A DNA stretch of 51,914 nucleotides from Sporotomaculum syntrophicum (lineage in GTDB: Bacteria; Bacillota; Desulfotomaculia; Desulfotomaculales; Desulfallaceae). Under the pieces are notes generated by a model. That model ran no database searches, was not told the origin of the DNA, and saw only the letters and a program-made list of their open reading frames with translations. Location: NCBI RefSeq assembly GCF_009932395.1, contig NZ_LSRS01000002.1:529932-581845 (forward strand), read 5' to 3'. This document shows, one piece after another, positions 8,483 through 19,042 of the stretch; the stretch's first letter is position 1; each line of letters begins with the position of its first letter. Made by a program: the position numbers and the translations under genes.

Positions 8483-8659
8483 TAAACTCAACATATCCAC
8501 AAGTACTTTATATATGGATGCTATAAGCCTTTCAAGCTTGGGAGAAGTGGAAAATTATTTATTATATAACAATTTTGGATATGACTGCGCAGGACTGGTT
8601 TTTTAATATGATTTTCTTAGTAGACTTGACTCTGAGATTGCCAGAAGGGGGGCTGTACT

Positions 8660-9565
8660 ATGTTTGAAAGAATAATTGTTGTGCCTGATTTATCAGACGA
8701 CTCCTTGGCCTTAGTTGAGCGACTTGGTGCATTAAAGGCTTATGGGGTTAAGGAATGTCTTCTATTACATTGCCTGGATGCCCGGGTAGCTAATACTGTC
8801 ACTCTTTCGTATATTTCTTCAGTGATGGAAATTAACCTCAAGGCGAAGAAAGAGGTTCTTGAAAAGCATGGATATACTGTTGAAACCAGAATTGCACCAG
8901 GTTTGGCTAGAAAAATGGTCAACAAGATTGCCCTGGAGGAGGATTATTCATTAATTGTTGTTGGCGCCCATAAGCATTCTTTTACCAGTGAGACTCCTTC
9001 AGACGGAGTCGCCTATGATGTAATTCATTATGCTCGGAAGCCGGTGCTGGTCGTAAGGTTGGAGGACGAGTATGAACCGGATACGGCCGGTAGTTTTAGT
9101 ATCAGTGATCATATCTTATGCCCCACCGACTTTTCCGAAAATGCAGAACAGGCTTTTGAATACTTATTGGGCATGGCTTCTAAAGGCGTTAAGAAAATTA
9201 CTTTAATGCACGTTCAAGATCAAACTATTAGCAAATACTTGGGAGACCGTCTGGATGAATTAAATCGCATTGACGATGAACGATTGCAAAATTTGAAACA
9301 GCGGCTCCAATCTATTTCGAATGCCGAGGTAAATACAGAAATAAAACATGGCAATCCTTCTGTAGAAGTATTAAAAACCGTCCAGGAAATTGGTGTGCAG
9401 CTTGTCATTATGGGGAGTCAGGGAAGAGGATTTGTGAAGGAACTTTTCCTGGGCAGTGTCAGCCATAATATTGTGCGGCAGGCTGATGCGTCCGTATTAT
9501 TAATCCCGGCCAGGAGGGAGATAGCTGCTGCAGTTAATGACGGTGGTGGTTTAATGTACGGCTAG
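8660..9565 (+). CDS. Universal stress protein with two UspA domains
   Basis: 301 residues made of two UspA folds. Domain 1 (about 1-140) starts MFERIIVVPDLSDDSLA and has a degenerate nucleotide loop. Domain 2 (about 147-290) starts DHILCPTDFSENA and carries the ATP-binding motif GSQGRGFVKELFLGSVS, matching G-x2-G-x9-G-S. Tandem UspA proteins are cytosolic and help survival under energy or oxidative stress. The ATG follows AAGGGGGG. It is separated from metH by a bidirectional terminator. Confidence 0.9.
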   Translation: MFERIIVVPDLSDDSLALVERLGALKAYGVKECLLLHCLDARVANTVTLSYISSVMEINLKAKKEVLEKHGYTVETRIAPGLARKMVNKIALEEDYSLIVVGAHKHSFTSETPSDGVAYDVIHYARKPVLVVRLEDEYEPDTAGSFSISDHILCPTDFSENAEQAFEYLLGMASKGVKKITLMHVQDQTISKYLGDRLDELNRIDDERLQNLKQRLQSISNAEVNTEIKHGNPSVEVLKTVQEIGVQLVIMGSQGRGFVKELFLGSVSHNIVRQADASVLLIPARREIAAAVNDGGGLMYG

Positions 9566-9625
9566 AAAAAGTAAAATGGATGCTTTGTCATTAAATAGGC
9601 TGTGGTTTATGTGCCTGATTGGAAA

Positions 9626-9668
9626 AAACTGCAGGGAAGCTTTGGCAGCCTCGACCCTGCAGTTTATT
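9626..9668. terminator. Bidirectional terminator between uspA-like gene and metH
   Basis: An 11-bp perfect stem, aaactgcaggg (9626-9636) with ccctgcagttt (9655-9665), has A/T runs on both sides and sits between convergent genes. Confidence 0.75.
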
Positions 9669-9736
9669 TATATTAATCGGGGGGATATGAGCAACCGGCA
9701 GCAGTAAAAGCACTGTAGGCCGTTACTTCAAAGAAC

Positions 9737-12700
9737 TTACGCAAGCTCCGGGATAAAATCAAAACCTAACACAGAGCCAAGGCTTTTGGCTATTTCACTG
9801 CTTGTTCTGCCGTTTCGCTTAAGATAGTCCTCAAACTGCTCTCGATCTATTTTATTAATATCAAAATACTCGGCTTCCCCCGCGCCGAAGTAAAGGCCGC
9901 ATACACTGGCCGCCGGCTCCATCATGAAACTTTCCGTTAAAGACACACCGATGCTGTGGCCGTTTAAAAGAGCAAATAGTTTCTCTTTTTCCGTATGGTC
10001 CCTGAGTGAGGGGTAACCGAAGGCTGGACGGATACCGGTATATTTCCCCTTGAACAAATCCTCCAGAGAAAGATTTTCATTTGCCCCATAACCCCAGTAA
10101 ACCATCCTAACCCTTTGGTGGAGCAGTTCGGCAAAGGCTTCGGCCAGCCTGTCCGCCAGCAGTTTCACCATTAAGGCACTGTAATCATCGCCTTTAGCTT
10201 TTAAATCTGTTGCATATTCCCTGGCTCCAAGCCCGGCGGTGACAATGAAACCCCCGAGATAATCCCGCAAGCCGCCGGTTTTCGGTGCCAGGTAATCTGC
10301 CAGACACCTGTATCGGTTATCTTGACTGGCCTGCTGTCTCAGCAGATTAAAGGTGGTCAGCAGACGATTGTGGTCCAGGGGGTCGTATACCTCAATATCA
10401 TCACATGCTGAATTAGCCGGAAAGATGCCAAATACAGCATTGGCAGATATAATATGCTCTTTTTCCAGGGTATCCAGCAGTTTATGGGCATCGGCCAAAA
10501 GCTTGCCGGCTTCCCTGCCATACCTGGGATCCTCTAGAATTTTTGGATAAACCCCTCGCATATCCCAGGCCGCAAAGAAAAAGGTCCAATTGATAAATTC
10601 CCTTAGCTTGGCTATGGGGAAGTTTTCTAATTTTTTAATGCCTAAGAAGTGAGGGACGCTGATTTTAGCCTCGGACCAGTTAATTTCAAATCTGTTTTTT
10701 CTAGCTTCGGCCAGGGGAATTGTCTTTATTTCTCTCCTGGCATAAGCTGCTCTGATTTGCTGGTATTCCTCATTTATTTCAGCTAGATATTTTTCCCTCC
10801 CGGTTTGGTCAACCAGCTGCCTGGCTACCTCGACGGCCTTGGAAGCATCAGGTACATAGACAACTCCTCTGGAGTACTTAGGGGCAATCTTTAAGGCCGT
10901 ATGTACCTTGGAGGTGGTTGCACCTCCAATCAGCAGCGGCACCGTGAAGCCTTCTCGTTCCATATCTTCTGCCAGATGGACCATTTCCTCCAGTGAGGGA
11001 GTGATTAACCCGCTTAGGGCGACGATATCTGCCTTTTCTCTTTTGGCGGCTTGCAGGATGGTTTCGGAGGGCACCATAACCCCTAAATCGACCACTTCAA
11101 AGTTATTGCAGGCAAGCACTACAGCCACAATATTTTTGCCAATATCATGGACATCTCCTTTAACCGTTGCAAAAACGATCTTGCCCGCACAGCTGCTTTT
11201 GTTGCCGGCTTTTTCTGCTTCAATATAAGGCAGTAAAAAGCTCACCGCTTTTTTCATTACCCGGGCACTTTTGACCACCTGGGGCAGAAACATTTTACCT
11301 TCGCCAAATAAATTGCCCACCAGCTTCATGCCATCCATTAAGGGGCCTTCAATAACCCCTAAAGCCCGGTCGTAATTTTTCCTGGCTTCTTCAATATCTT
11401 CGGCAATATAATCGGTTAATCCCTTAACCAGGGCGTATCTTAATCTTTCGTTGTAATCCGCAGTTCTCCAGGCTAGCTTGTTTTCACTTTGGGCTGCCTC
11501 AACACCCTTAAACTTTTCTGCATAAACCATAAGTTCTTCCGTCGCCGTAGTGCTTTTATTTAAGACCACAGCTTCCACCTTGTCGAGCAGCTCCGGGTCT
11601 ATCTTATCGTAGATCTGCACCAGGCCGGGGTTTAATATCCCCATGTCCATACCGGCATTGATCGCGTGGTAGAGGAATACAGAGTGCATGGCTTCTCTAA
11701 TCACATTATTGCCCCGGAAGGCAAAGGACAGGTTGCTTATGCCGCCGCTAACCTTGGCATAAGGTAAATTTTCTTTAATCCACCTGGTGGCATTAATATA
11801 GTCTACTGCATAGTTATTGTGTTCTTCAATGCCGGTGGCTATGGCCAAAATATTGGGGTCAAAGATAATATTTTCCGCCGGAAACTTAACGATATCCACT
11901 AATATGTGATAAGCCCTGTGACAGATATCTATTTTCCTGGCCAGGGTATCTGCCTGCCCTTGCTCATCAAAGGCCATCACAACGACACCGGCACCATATT
12001 TTTTGATAATCTGTGCCTGAGCAATAAATTCCTTTTCTCCTGCTTTTAAGGAAATGGAATTGACAATCGCCTTACCCTGAATGGCTTTTAAGCCTGTTTC
12101 CAACACGTTAAATTTGGAAGAATCAATCATCACCGGTACTTTGGCTATGTCAGGTTCGCTGGCCATGAGCTTTAAAAAAAAGTCCATTTCCTTTTCAGCA
12201 TCTAAAAGCCCGTCATCAAAATTTACATCAATTATTTGGGCTCCGTTTTCCACCTGTTCCTTGGCTATAGACAGGGCTGCTTCATATTGCTTTTCTCTGA
12301 TTAGCCGGGCAAATTTAGCCGAACCCGCTACATTTAACCGTTCACCGATGTTGATAAAATTATTTTCTTTATTTACCTTAAGCACCTCGAGGCCGCAGTA
12401 AATAGTAACCTTTTCAAGAACGGGTATTTTTCTTGGCTGAATATTCCGCACTGCCTCGTGGATAGCCTGAATATGCTCCGGTGTAGTACCGCAGCAGCCG
12501 CCGACAATGTTCAGGTGGCCTTCCTCAGCCAGCTCCTTAACATGCGCAGCCATTTCCACCGGTGTCTCATCATATTCACCAAGGGAATTAGGGAGGCCGG
12601 CGTTAGAATGGCAGCTGATATAAAGGCCTTGGGTTTTGGACAGCTCTTTTATAAAGGGCACTAATTCCCTGGGACCAAAGGCGCAGTTTAAGCCAATGCT

Positions 12701-13408
12701 AAATACTCGATCGTGTTTTAAGCTTTCCGCAAAAGCTTCCAGGGTTTGGCCGGTTAAGATTCTGCCGCTTTTATCGGTAATGGTTCCGGAAATCATAATG
12801 GGCAAATTTATTGACTTTCTGGTCAGTATCGTATCAGCGGCTATGATAGCTGCTCTGGCATTTAGCGAGTCAAAGATGGTTTCGATTAATAAAATATCCA
12901 CCCCGCCATCGACAAGACCCTCAATTTGCTCTTCATAAGCCTCTCGCAGCTCGTCAAAGGTTATATTCCTTAGACCCGGATTTTCCACATCCGGAGATAA
13001 AGAGGCAGTTTTATTGGTTGGACCTATAGAACCGGCTACAAACCTGGGCTTAGCTAGTTTCTTTTGCGTGTACTCATCTGCGGTTTCCCTGGCTGCTTGA
13101 GCTCCATAATAATTTAGGTCATAAACCATATGCTCCATCGCATAGTCTGCCTGGGAGATTCTATTGCTGTTAAAGGTATTGGTTTCAATAATATCGGCTC
13201 CAGCCTGTAAGTAGCTCCGGTGTATCTCTTTAATCAGCTCCGGCCGGGTGATATTTAAAATATCGTTGTTGCCCTTTTGACTGCGTCGGCAAGCTAGGCC
13301 GCCGCTAAAGGCCTCTTCCCCCAAACCCAGCTTTTGTATGGCTGTCCCCATGGCGCCGTCCAGAACTAATATCTTTTCTTTTAACAAAGCTTCTATTGGG
13401 TACTTCAA
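9737..13408 (-). CDS. metH: Cobalamin-dependent methionine synthase, full length
   Basis: 1223 residues from a TTG at 13408, chosen because AAAGGAGG lies 7 nt upstream and the product then begins [22 protein letters not shown]. It moves a methyl group from methyl-tetrahydrofolate to homocysteine through cobalamin. Domains in order: homocysteine/zinc domain ending in [11 protein letters not shown] (zinc cysteines); pterin-binding barrel ([17 protein letters not shown]); cap; B12 domain with [13 protein letters not shown] (the DxHxxG histidine) and [11 protein letters not shown]; and the AdoMet reactivation domain ([15 protein letters not shown]). Keeping the reactivation domain is notable in an anaerobe, where shorter forms are common. 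I see no riboswitch upstream. Confidence 0.96.
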   Translation of the reverse strand: MKYPIEALLKEKILVLDGAMGTAIQKLGLGEEAFSGGLACRRSQKGNNDILNITRPELIKEIHRSYLQAGADIIETNTFNSNRISQADYAMEHMVYDLNYYGAQAARETADEYTQKKLAKPRFVAGSIGPTNKTASLSPDVENPGLRNITFDELREAYEEQIEGLVDGGVDILLIETIFDSLNARAAIIAADTILTRKSINLPIMISGTITDKSGRILTGQTLEAFAESLKHDRVFSIGLNCAFGPRELVPFIKELSKTQGLYISCHSNAGLPNSLGEYDETPVEMAAHVKELAEEGHLNIVGGCCGTTPEHIQAIHEAVRNIQPRKIPVLEKVTIYCGLEVLKVNKENNFINIGERLNVAGSAKFARLIREKQYEAALSIAKEQVENGAQIIDVNFDDGLLDAEKEMDFFLKLMASEPDIAKVPVMIDSSKFNVLETGLKAIQGKAIVNSISLKAGEKEFIAQAQIIKKYGAGVVVMAFDEQGQADTLARKIDICHRAYHILVDIVKFPAENIIFDPNILAIATGIEEHNNYAVDYINATRWIKENLPYAKVSGGISNLSFAFRGNNVIREAMHSVFLYHAINAGMDMGILNPGLVQIYDKIDPELLDKVEAVVLNKSTTATEELMVYAEKFKGVEAAQSENKLAWRTADYNERLRYALVKGLTDYIAEDIEEARKNYDRALGVIEGPLMDGMKLVGNLFGEGKMFLPQVVKSARVMKKAVSFLLPYIEAEKAGNKSSCAGKIVFATVKGDVHDIGKNIVAVVLACNNFEVVDLGVMVPSETILQAAKREKADIVALSGLITPSLEEMVHLAEDMEREGFTVPLLIGGATTSKVHTALKIAPKYSRGVVYVPDASKAVEVARQLVDQTGREKYLAEINEEYQQIRAAYARREIKTIPLAEARKNRFEINWSEAKISVPHFLGIKKLENFPIAKLREFINWTFFFAAWDMRGVYPKILEDPRYGREAGKLLADAHKLLDTLEKEHIISANAVFGIFPANSACDDIEVYDPLDHNRLLTTFNLLRQQASQDNRYRCLADYLAPKTGGLRDYLGGFIVTAGLGAREYATDLKAKGDDYSALMVKLLADRLAEAFAELLHQRVRMVYWGYGANENLSLEDLFKGKYTGIRPAFGYPSLRDHTEKEKLFALLNGHSIGVSLTESFMMEPAASVCGLYFGAGEAEYFDINKIDREQFEDYLKRNGRTSSEIAKSLGSVLGFDFIPELA

Positions 13409-13844
13409 TTTACCGCCTCCTTTTATACCAGGTTCCCTCAATAAATTAGAAACGGAGGAAACACAAAAATCATTCAAAATGTCAGCCGTTAATTTCTTGC
13501 GTGTCCCGTATTCATTCCATTTTGTTTTAGTATTCTAATTCTAGTTGATTTTTTTAAGGAGAGCAATTTATGATTATATTTCCGGGCAAATTAATTGTTC
13601 AACAGGATTTATTAACATGTTGAAAAACCGAACAATCATGGTAGATTATTCTACAAACCTTAGCAATTTAAATGAAACCGAAAAATTCAGGCCCGGGTTA
13701 ATCAGATAACCGAGTATTGGAGTAATTAAATAACAAAGCTAGCTAAATGAGCAGTACAATGCTCTGTCGTATAAAGCGTAGTCAAATGCAAAGCCGGCCA
13801 CACTTGAGCATTGGCCGGCTTTTATTGTGCATACTATAGGCGGG
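13409..13844. other. Intergenic region between coat-protein gene and metH
   Basis: No supported gene. It should hold the metH promoter (minus strand). I looked for SAM, cobalamin or T-box elements and recognised none. The hairpin near 13791-13821 is listed separately. Confidence 0.5.
13791..13821. terminator. Terminator of the CotF-like gene
   Basis: A perfect 10-bp stem, aagccggcca (13791-13800) with tggccggctt (13812-13821), lies 24 nt beyond the minus-strand stop codon at 13845 and is flanked by T/A-rich sequence. Confidence 0.75.
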
Positions 13845-14564
13845 TTATTGATTGTTATACTGCTGCTGTTGCTGTTGTGTTGCATGGGAAATAAAGTTTT
13901 GCGGGCTGCTGGGTAGTTGATACCAGCCTCGCTGGGACATGTAGTTGTAGATTTCATAAGACATTTCAATGCAGTTGCGGGCCATGTTGGCCAGCGCTGT
14001 GCGAATATGGGGCTCTGAGCATTCCAGGGCAGCTTTGGTAACGGTATCGGCACCGTATTTATGGAAATGCAGCGCCCCTTCAGCGATGGAACGGTCATTG
14101 AGAATGCCGCTTGAGTTGCTCTGGCTGCCGGTTTGCATGCCCATTGGCATACTCAGCTGGGATTCAGCCTGAGTGGGCATCGTCGCACCCATGCCATGGC
14201 TGCCGATACCCTGCTGCATAGTGTAAGTCATGGTGCTAGCTTGCCCGGTGCTGTATTGCGGCGCAGACCACTGGGAGCCGTAAGGTGCGGTTGCGGAAGC
14301 GGATGTGCTTGTGCTCATAGTGCTGCCGCCAGTAATGGACATGGAGGTAGGCAGAGGAATACTACTGGTGTCCATCCCGTGACTTTGCATTATTTGGGTC
14401 AGTCTTTGGAAACTATCCAGAGTATGCCTTTGCTGGCGGTCCAGTAATGAGCGTAGCTGCTGGTCCTGGCAGCTATAAATGTACAGGTTGTAATGGTCTA
14501 TCATGCTGGCGTTACTCCGCAGTACTTCACTAACGACTATTGCGTCATGGATTCCCGTGTTCAT
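13845..14564 (-). CDS. Spore coat protein, CotF-like
   Basis: 239 residues. Two helical halves resemble the CotF family ferritin-like bundle: residues ~5-60 (DAIVVSEVLRSNASMIDHYN and the RSLLDRQQRHTLDSFQRLTQ helix) and ~155-215 (DRSIAEGALHFHKYGADTV, then MARNCIEMSYEIYNYM). They are joined by a ~90-residue linker rich in S, T, M, G and Q, and the C-terminus ends in a poly-Q stretch. GGGAGG lies before the ATG. The protein is expected in the spore coat and supports a spore former. The linker is longer than in plain CotF-like proteins. Confidence 0.8.
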   Translation of the reverse strand: MNTGIHDAIVVSEVLRSNASMIDHYNLYIYSCQDQQLRSLLDRQQRHTLDSFQRLTQIMQSHGMDTSSIPLPTSMSITGGSTMSTSTSASATAPYGSQWSAPQYSTGQASTMTYTMQQGIGSHGMGATMPTQAESQLSMPMGMQTGSQSNSSGILNDRSIAEGALHFHKYGADTVTKAALECSEPHIRTALANMARNCIEMSYEIYNYMSQRGWYQLPSSPQNFISHATQQQQQQYNNQ

Positions 14565-14910
14565 GGATTTCCTCCCTTTGCATAATTGTAAAGCTATCTT
14601 GTTTATTATTCAGGTATTAGGCGTAAATTATGCACACCGGGAGGATATATTATTGAAATGATAGGTATAACCAGTAATTGGCTTGATTGGTGGCCAGTAC
14701 AACATTGTAATAAATTGTTATTTAAAAATAAATTTAATCCCTGCTCACCGTTAAGTATGAAAAGCATGAAAAAGATTGGGTTTAAACGTATTTTAAGTTA
14801 GGCTTGTATTTTATACTGCTAATTTTTAACAAGAATTTTCGTAATTGTTTGAGCAATAATCGGTTATTACTAAAACATGATTTATATGTTATATAAGGAG
14901 GTTAACGTGG
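14565..14910. other. Divergent intergenic region upstream of spoVT
   Basis: AT-rich spacer between the divergent coat-protein and spoVT genes. No gene is seen. It should hold sporulation-sigma promoters for both sides, but I could not assign their boxes with confidence. Confidence 0.45.
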
Positions 14911-15444
14911 ATGAAGGCAACTGGTATAGTTAGGCGGATAGATGACCTTGGGCGAGTTGTTATTCCTAAAGAAATTAGACGTACCATGCGCATCCGTGAA
15001 GGCGAACCGTTAGAGATATATGTAGATCGTGAGGGAGAGGTAATTTTAAAAAAATACTCTCCCATTAATGAACTCGGTGAGTTTGCCAAGGAATATGCAG
15101 ATTCCCTGCATGAAGCGCTGGGTCATGTGGTTTGTATCGCCGACCGTGACGAAATAATTGCTGTCTCAGGTAACTTCAAAAAGGAACTAATCAAAAAGCC
15201 CATCAGTAGTACGCTTGAGGAGATCATTAATAACCGGCAGACCAAGACAATTGAAGAAGAGCACAGCCTGGCTGTGGACGAACGGACGATGTTTAAAAAC
15301 AGTGTCGTATCGCCCATTATTGCCAACGGGGATGCCATTGGTGCCGTAATCATTACTACAAGCGGGGATGAGCGCATGGGTGAGCTGGAAAGAAAACTTT
15401 CAGAAACCGCAGCCTCATTTTTAGCCAAGCAAATGGAAGAATAA
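14911..15444 (+). CDS. spoVT: Stage V sporulation protein T
   Basis: 177 residues, the normal SpoVT length. The N-terminal ~50 residues are an AbrB swapped-hairpin DNA-binding domain (MKATGIVRRIDDLGRVVIPK, then RTMRIREGEPLEIYVD). The rest is the GAF-like domain ending FLAKQMEE. SpoVT is a forespore transcription factor that tunes late sigma-G genes. TAAGGAGG precedes the ATG by 9 nt. Beside a coat-protein gene, it marks a sporulating Firmicute. Confidence 0.96.
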   Translation: MKATGIVRRIDDLGRVVIPKEIRRTMRIREGEPLEIYVDREGEVILKKYSPINELGEFAKEYADSLHEALGHVVCIADRDEIIAVSGNFKKELIKKPISSTLEEIINNRQTKTIEEEHSLAVDERTMFKNSVVSPIIANGDAIGAVIITTSGDERMGELERKLSETAASFLAKQMEE

Positions 15445-15468
15445 ACGCCTTGCGGGGCGTTTTTTTTT
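15444..15468 (+). terminator. Rho-independent terminator of spoVT
   Basis: Stem aacgcc/ggcgtt is followed by a run of eight or more T, starting at the spoVT stop codon. Confidence 0.85.
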
Positions 15469-15496
15469 GGGGTTTATTAAGCTCATTGCGGCTAAG

Positions 15497-18277
15497 CTAA
15501 TTTAAGGCAGATATAGCAATGGCCTTGGCATAAACTTTCAAGGTGTCCGAGGCAATCTGCCGCCAGTTAAACTTAACGGCTACATTGCGCTTGGCCCGCC
15601 TAGTAAAATGTTGGGCTAGTTCCGGGTTATTGAGCAGTTCAGTAGTGTAATGGGCTAGCATGGCGGCATCGCCGGGCGGCACGCAATAACCGTCTATGCC
15701 ATGCTCAATCACATCACGCAGCCCCCCGGTGTCAGATACCACCACGGGCAGACCTGCGGCCATAGCTTCAAGCGCAACGATGCCGAAGGGCTCGTAAAGG
15801 CTGGGAATAACAGCCACATCACACTGGTCAAGCAGTTTGTTGCGGTCTTCATCATTGACAAAACCAACAAAATGCACCTGGGCGGCTACGCCCAGGGACT
15901 TGGCTTGTTCGGCCAGTTCCTGCTGATAGGGGCCCTTGCCGGCGATATACAGTTTGACCGGCCCGGCTTTTTGTATAATTGCCGGCAGCGCCTCAATTAA
16001 TACCTGTACACCTTTTTCCGGCACTAACCGACCAAGGAAGAGAATGTTTTTACCCCGGCCTGACCGGGAGAGCGATTTTTCCCGGTCGGGTAAGATGTTT
16101 TTTGGATCAACACCGTTGGGTATCACGGCAATTTTATCAATTGGCTGGTTAAATAAACGGGCGATTTCCTGGCACATATACCGGCTGCAGCCGATTAATA
16201 AAGTGGCCTGCTTGGTTAGCTCCTGCTCAAGGCTGTGGATATGTTTCTGCAAATCGGTGTACAGGCCGTGGTTACGCCCGTATTCGGTGGCGTGGATGGT
16301 GGCCACTAGAGGCAGCTTCATTTGCCCGCAAATTAGTTTGCTGGCTTCGACCACCAGCCAATCGTGGGCGTGGACCAGGTCAAAAGGCCCAAACACATCC
16401 ACCAAATTTCCGGCCATTTCCGCCATGCCGTTATTCATCTGGCCCACCCAGTTTATGAAATCGTCCGAGGTTAACAATTCAGGACGGATGCGGTGCACGT
16501 GTACACCTCTGTAGAGGGAATAGCTACCTCTACTTGACACCGGGCAGGTGATGACGTGGACTTCATCCCCCAGGGCTGCCAGGGAGCAGGACAAGTCATG
16601 AACATGCCTGGCTAGACCGCCCACCGTTTGGGGCGGGTATTCCCAGGATAACATTAAAATACGGTAACTGGCACGTGCGGTAGACGGCCGGCCGACCATA
16701 TCGCAGCTACTAAAGACATGATAATCAATATCCGGTAAAAATTTGGACCTGGCTTCGATTTCCTCAAGTAAATCTATTTGAATATTACCGGTATCCACCA
16801 TGCTTGCTAGTGCGTTGAAGCGGCCGATATGGTTGGTAAACCGTTGTTTGGCGTATTCCACAGCTGTGCCCGAATGAATGATGAAAGGCCAGTCGCTGCT
16901 TTGAGCCAGCAATAACTCCCGGGCTGCCTGATTTAAACAGCGTATTTCTAATTCTTGCGCATTCCGGTGTCCGTCAGCTAGATCGGTCATTTTTTCCTCA
17001 GCGTGGTGCAGGTGTTTGTATATCCAGTCTGTGGATGGGTTAAGCCAGAACTGGTTATAGCCGCCTGCACCCCAGCTGCACATGGGCAGTTCTACTACCT
17101 GGTTATTCGGGTAAGCTTTAAGATATTCGGCCGGGGTGACCATGCGCAGGGAATCACTGTCGGCGGCCTCCCGACAGAGGAAATTAAGCCAGTCCGGACC
17201 TTCGAACCACCAATGCCCGAATAGTTCGGCGTCATAAGGTGCCAGCACCAGTGGTTGGCGGTGCATTTGGCGACCTGCCTTTTTCAGTTGCTCATAGCGC
17301 TGCTGTATAAAATCCCTGGCATGCTCGGCTGCCCGCTTTTTTGCCAGGTCAGGCCGGTAGGGCTGTTTGTCCGGATCACTGCCGGTGATGCGATGATATT
17401 TTAACCCTGTGTCTACCCGGATATTATTGCCGGGCAGATAGGGACCAATATAATCCAAAGGCAAATCGTAACCGATATCCCGGTAAAATTCCCTGTATAT
17501 GGGATCACCCGGGTAACCGCTGTGCCTGTCCCATACCTGCCGGGATGACTCAGGGTCACGGCCGAAAGCAGCCACACCAGCGGGAGTGCAGACCGGAGCG
17601 AAAGTGCCGAATATCGAGGTTGGCCTGCTGTTGTATATACCATGACTATCCACAAAGAAATAGCTGACCTGATATTCCCGTAATAGTTCATCCAGGCCGG
17701 GGGCGTAGGCGCACTCGGGCAGCCACATGCCCGCTGGTGGATGGTCGAAATGGCTGGCATAAAGCTCTAGAGCTGTTTGGATTTGCGCGCGCCAACTGGA
17801 GCGGCAGTTCATTAATGGTAAAAACCCGTGCGTTGCGCAGGTGGTGATAAGCTCGAGACAACCTTGTTGTTGCAGCTGCTTAAAGGGGTTTATTAAATTG
17901 CCGTTATACCGCTCATACTGTTTTTTTAACTCGGTAAGTTTTTTTAGGTAATATACGGACAGGGATTGATACTGGGGAGCATTCTGTAAACGTTCCTGTT
18001 CCAAAACGGCCAGTTCAATGGACTTTTCCAAATGCCTAACGTAACGTTCTTGTAATATTGGGTCAGTTAGCATAGTGATCAAAGTAGGGGAAAGAGAAAT
18101 CGTAAGGCGATAAGGCACCTTGTCCTTTTGCATTGACTCAAAAACATCTAATAACGGCAGGTAACATTCGGTTAACGCTTCGAATAGCCATCTTTCTTCC
18201 AGCATTTCGGGAGCTTCCGGGTGGTGGATATAGGGGAGGTGCCCGTGTAAAACAATAGCCAGGTAGCCGATATGCAT
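15497..18277 (-). CDS. GH57 glucan branching domain fused to GT4 glycosyltransferase
   Basis: 926 residues in two enzyme halves. Residues 1 to ~530 are a GH57/DUF1957 alpha-glucan branching-type domain: HGHLPYIHHPE, the nucleophile-bearing GMWLPECAYAPG, the acid/base motif YDAELFGHWWFEGPDW, and the C-terminal helical domain. Residues ~540-926 are a GT4 glycosyltransferase like GlgA/MalP-synthase types: RILMLSWEYPPQTVGGLARH, NGVDP, FLGRLVPEKGV and EPFGIVALEAMAAGLPVV. A single chain could elongate and branch an alpha-glucan. RBS GGGAGA lies 9 nt before the ATG. It is 13 nt downstream of the DUF4912 gene in one operon and divergent from a phosphorylase. Confidence 0.92.
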   Translation of the reverse strand: MHIGYLAIVLHGHLPYIHHPEAPEMLEERWLFEALTECYLPLLDVFESMQKDKVPYRLTISLSPTLITMLTDPILQERYVRHLEKSIELAVLEQERLQNAPQYQSLSVYYLKKLTELKKQYERYNGNLINPFKQLQQQGCLELITTCATHGFLPLMNCRSSWRAQIQTALELYASHFDHPPAGMWLPECAYAPGLDELLREYQVSYFFVDSHGIYNSRPTSIFGTFAPVCTPAGVAAFGRDPESSRQVWDRHSGYPGDPIYREFYRDIGYDLPLDYIGPYLPGNNIRVDTGLKYHRITGSDPDKQPYRPDLAKKRAAEHARDFIQQRYEQLKKAGRQMHRQPLVLAPYDAELFGHWWFEGPDWLNFLCREAADSDSLRMVTPAEYLKAYPNNQVVELPMCSWGAGGYNQFWLNPSTDWIYKHLHHAEEKMTDLADGHRNAQELEIRCLNQAARELLLAQSSDWPFIIHSGTAVEYAKQRFTNHIGRFNALASMVDTGNIQIDLLEEIEARSKFLPDIDYHVFSSCDMVGRPSTARASYRILMLSWEYPPQTVGGLARHVHDLSCSLAALGDEVHVITCPVSSRGSYSLYRGVHVHRIRPELLTSDDFINWVGQMNNGMAEMAGNLVDVFGPFDLVHAHDWLVVEASKLICGQMKLPLVATIHATEYGRNHGLYTDLQKHIHSLEQELTKQATLLIGCSRYMCQEIARLFNQPIDKIAVIPNGVDPKNILPDREKSLSRSGRGKNILFLGRLVPEKGVQVLIEALPAIIQKAGPVKLYIAGKGPYQQELAEQAKSLGVAAQVHFVGFVNDEDRNKLLDQCDVAVIPSLYEPFGIVALEAMAAGLPVVVSDTGGLRDVIEHGIDGYCVPPGDAAMLAHYTTELLNNPELAQHFTRRAKRNVAVKFNWRQIASDTLKVYAKAIAISALN

Positions 18278-18290
18278 AATCTTTTCTCCC

Positions 18291-18797
18291 TTATGATGTA
18301 GTATTGTGGATGCCCATATAAAAGGACATTTGGTTCAGTATTTCGTTAACAGTTATATCAGGTTTGGAGGTGGTGGCAGCGATATTCCCCGGCAGGTGTC
18401 CCAACTTCATAGATTGCCATTGGGCCTCCCTCGCTACCCCTAGTGGTTCGGCAGGCGGTACACGGACGCTATTGGATTTGAGAAGGCTGTAAAAAACTCC
18501 GTCTTGTTCCCAACCCATGTCTGCCTGGTATTGACTGTCCGCCGGCAGGTCGTTAAAATACCAGTTTTCAGTCCCTACCGGTAAAGCTGCACTTGTTACC
18601 AGCCTTGGCTGTTCAGTTGGCTGCTCCGGGGCCAGGGCAAATAAGCGCACGATCAGCTGGTGCCCGGCAACAGCCTTCCATTGGCTGAAGGCCAGTTCCC
18701 AGTATAAAAAAACAGTATGCGGGGTGACTACCATTAAAACCATTTTGTTTTCGTCATACCACCGGGGCAGTTCCATCCGGTCAATGGAGCTTAACAT
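18291..18797 (-). CDS. DUF4912 family protein
   Basis: 168 residues. The core ELPRWYDENKMVLMVVTP, then HTVFLYWELAF, is the DUF4912 signature, a beta-sandwich of unknown function often next to glycogen genes. The segment WYFNDLPADSQYQADMGW is the second conserved strand pair. AAGGTGA lies before the ATG at 18797. First gene of an operon with the GH57-GT4 fusion. A carbohydrate-binding role is plausible from fold and context, not proven. Confidence 0.75.
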   Translation of the reverse strand: MLSSIDRMELPRWYDENKMVLMVVTPHTVFLYWELAFSQWKAVAGHQLIVRLFALAPEQPTEQPRLVTSAALPVGTENWYFNDLPADSQYQADMGWEQDGVFYSLLKSNSVRVPPAEPLGVAREAQWQSMKLGHLPGNIAATTSKPDITVNEILNQMSFYMGIHNTTS

Positions 18798-19042
18798 AAA
18801 AAATCACCTTCCATAAGAACAGTAGATTTGTACCCGCACGTTTGGCATGGCTGTAAACTTGTATAAATACTAATTTAAGTATAACAAAATTTATAGAAAA
18901 TATATACAGTAAAGTGCAGAGGCTGTGTAAAAATAAAATATTATGATAATATTGTCTTATTATTAATTATAAGTAGACTGTTCATATATTAATATTAAGG
19001 TCTAAAATAGAAAGTGATATTTATGTGAGTGGAGTGATAAAA

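Noticed and set aside
8515-8607. 30-residue frame before the stress-protein gene
   Set aside because: No RBS and too short to support.
13409-13740. SAM or cobalamin riboswitch upstream of metH
   Set aside because: I looked for conserved core motifs and hairpin layout and recognised none.
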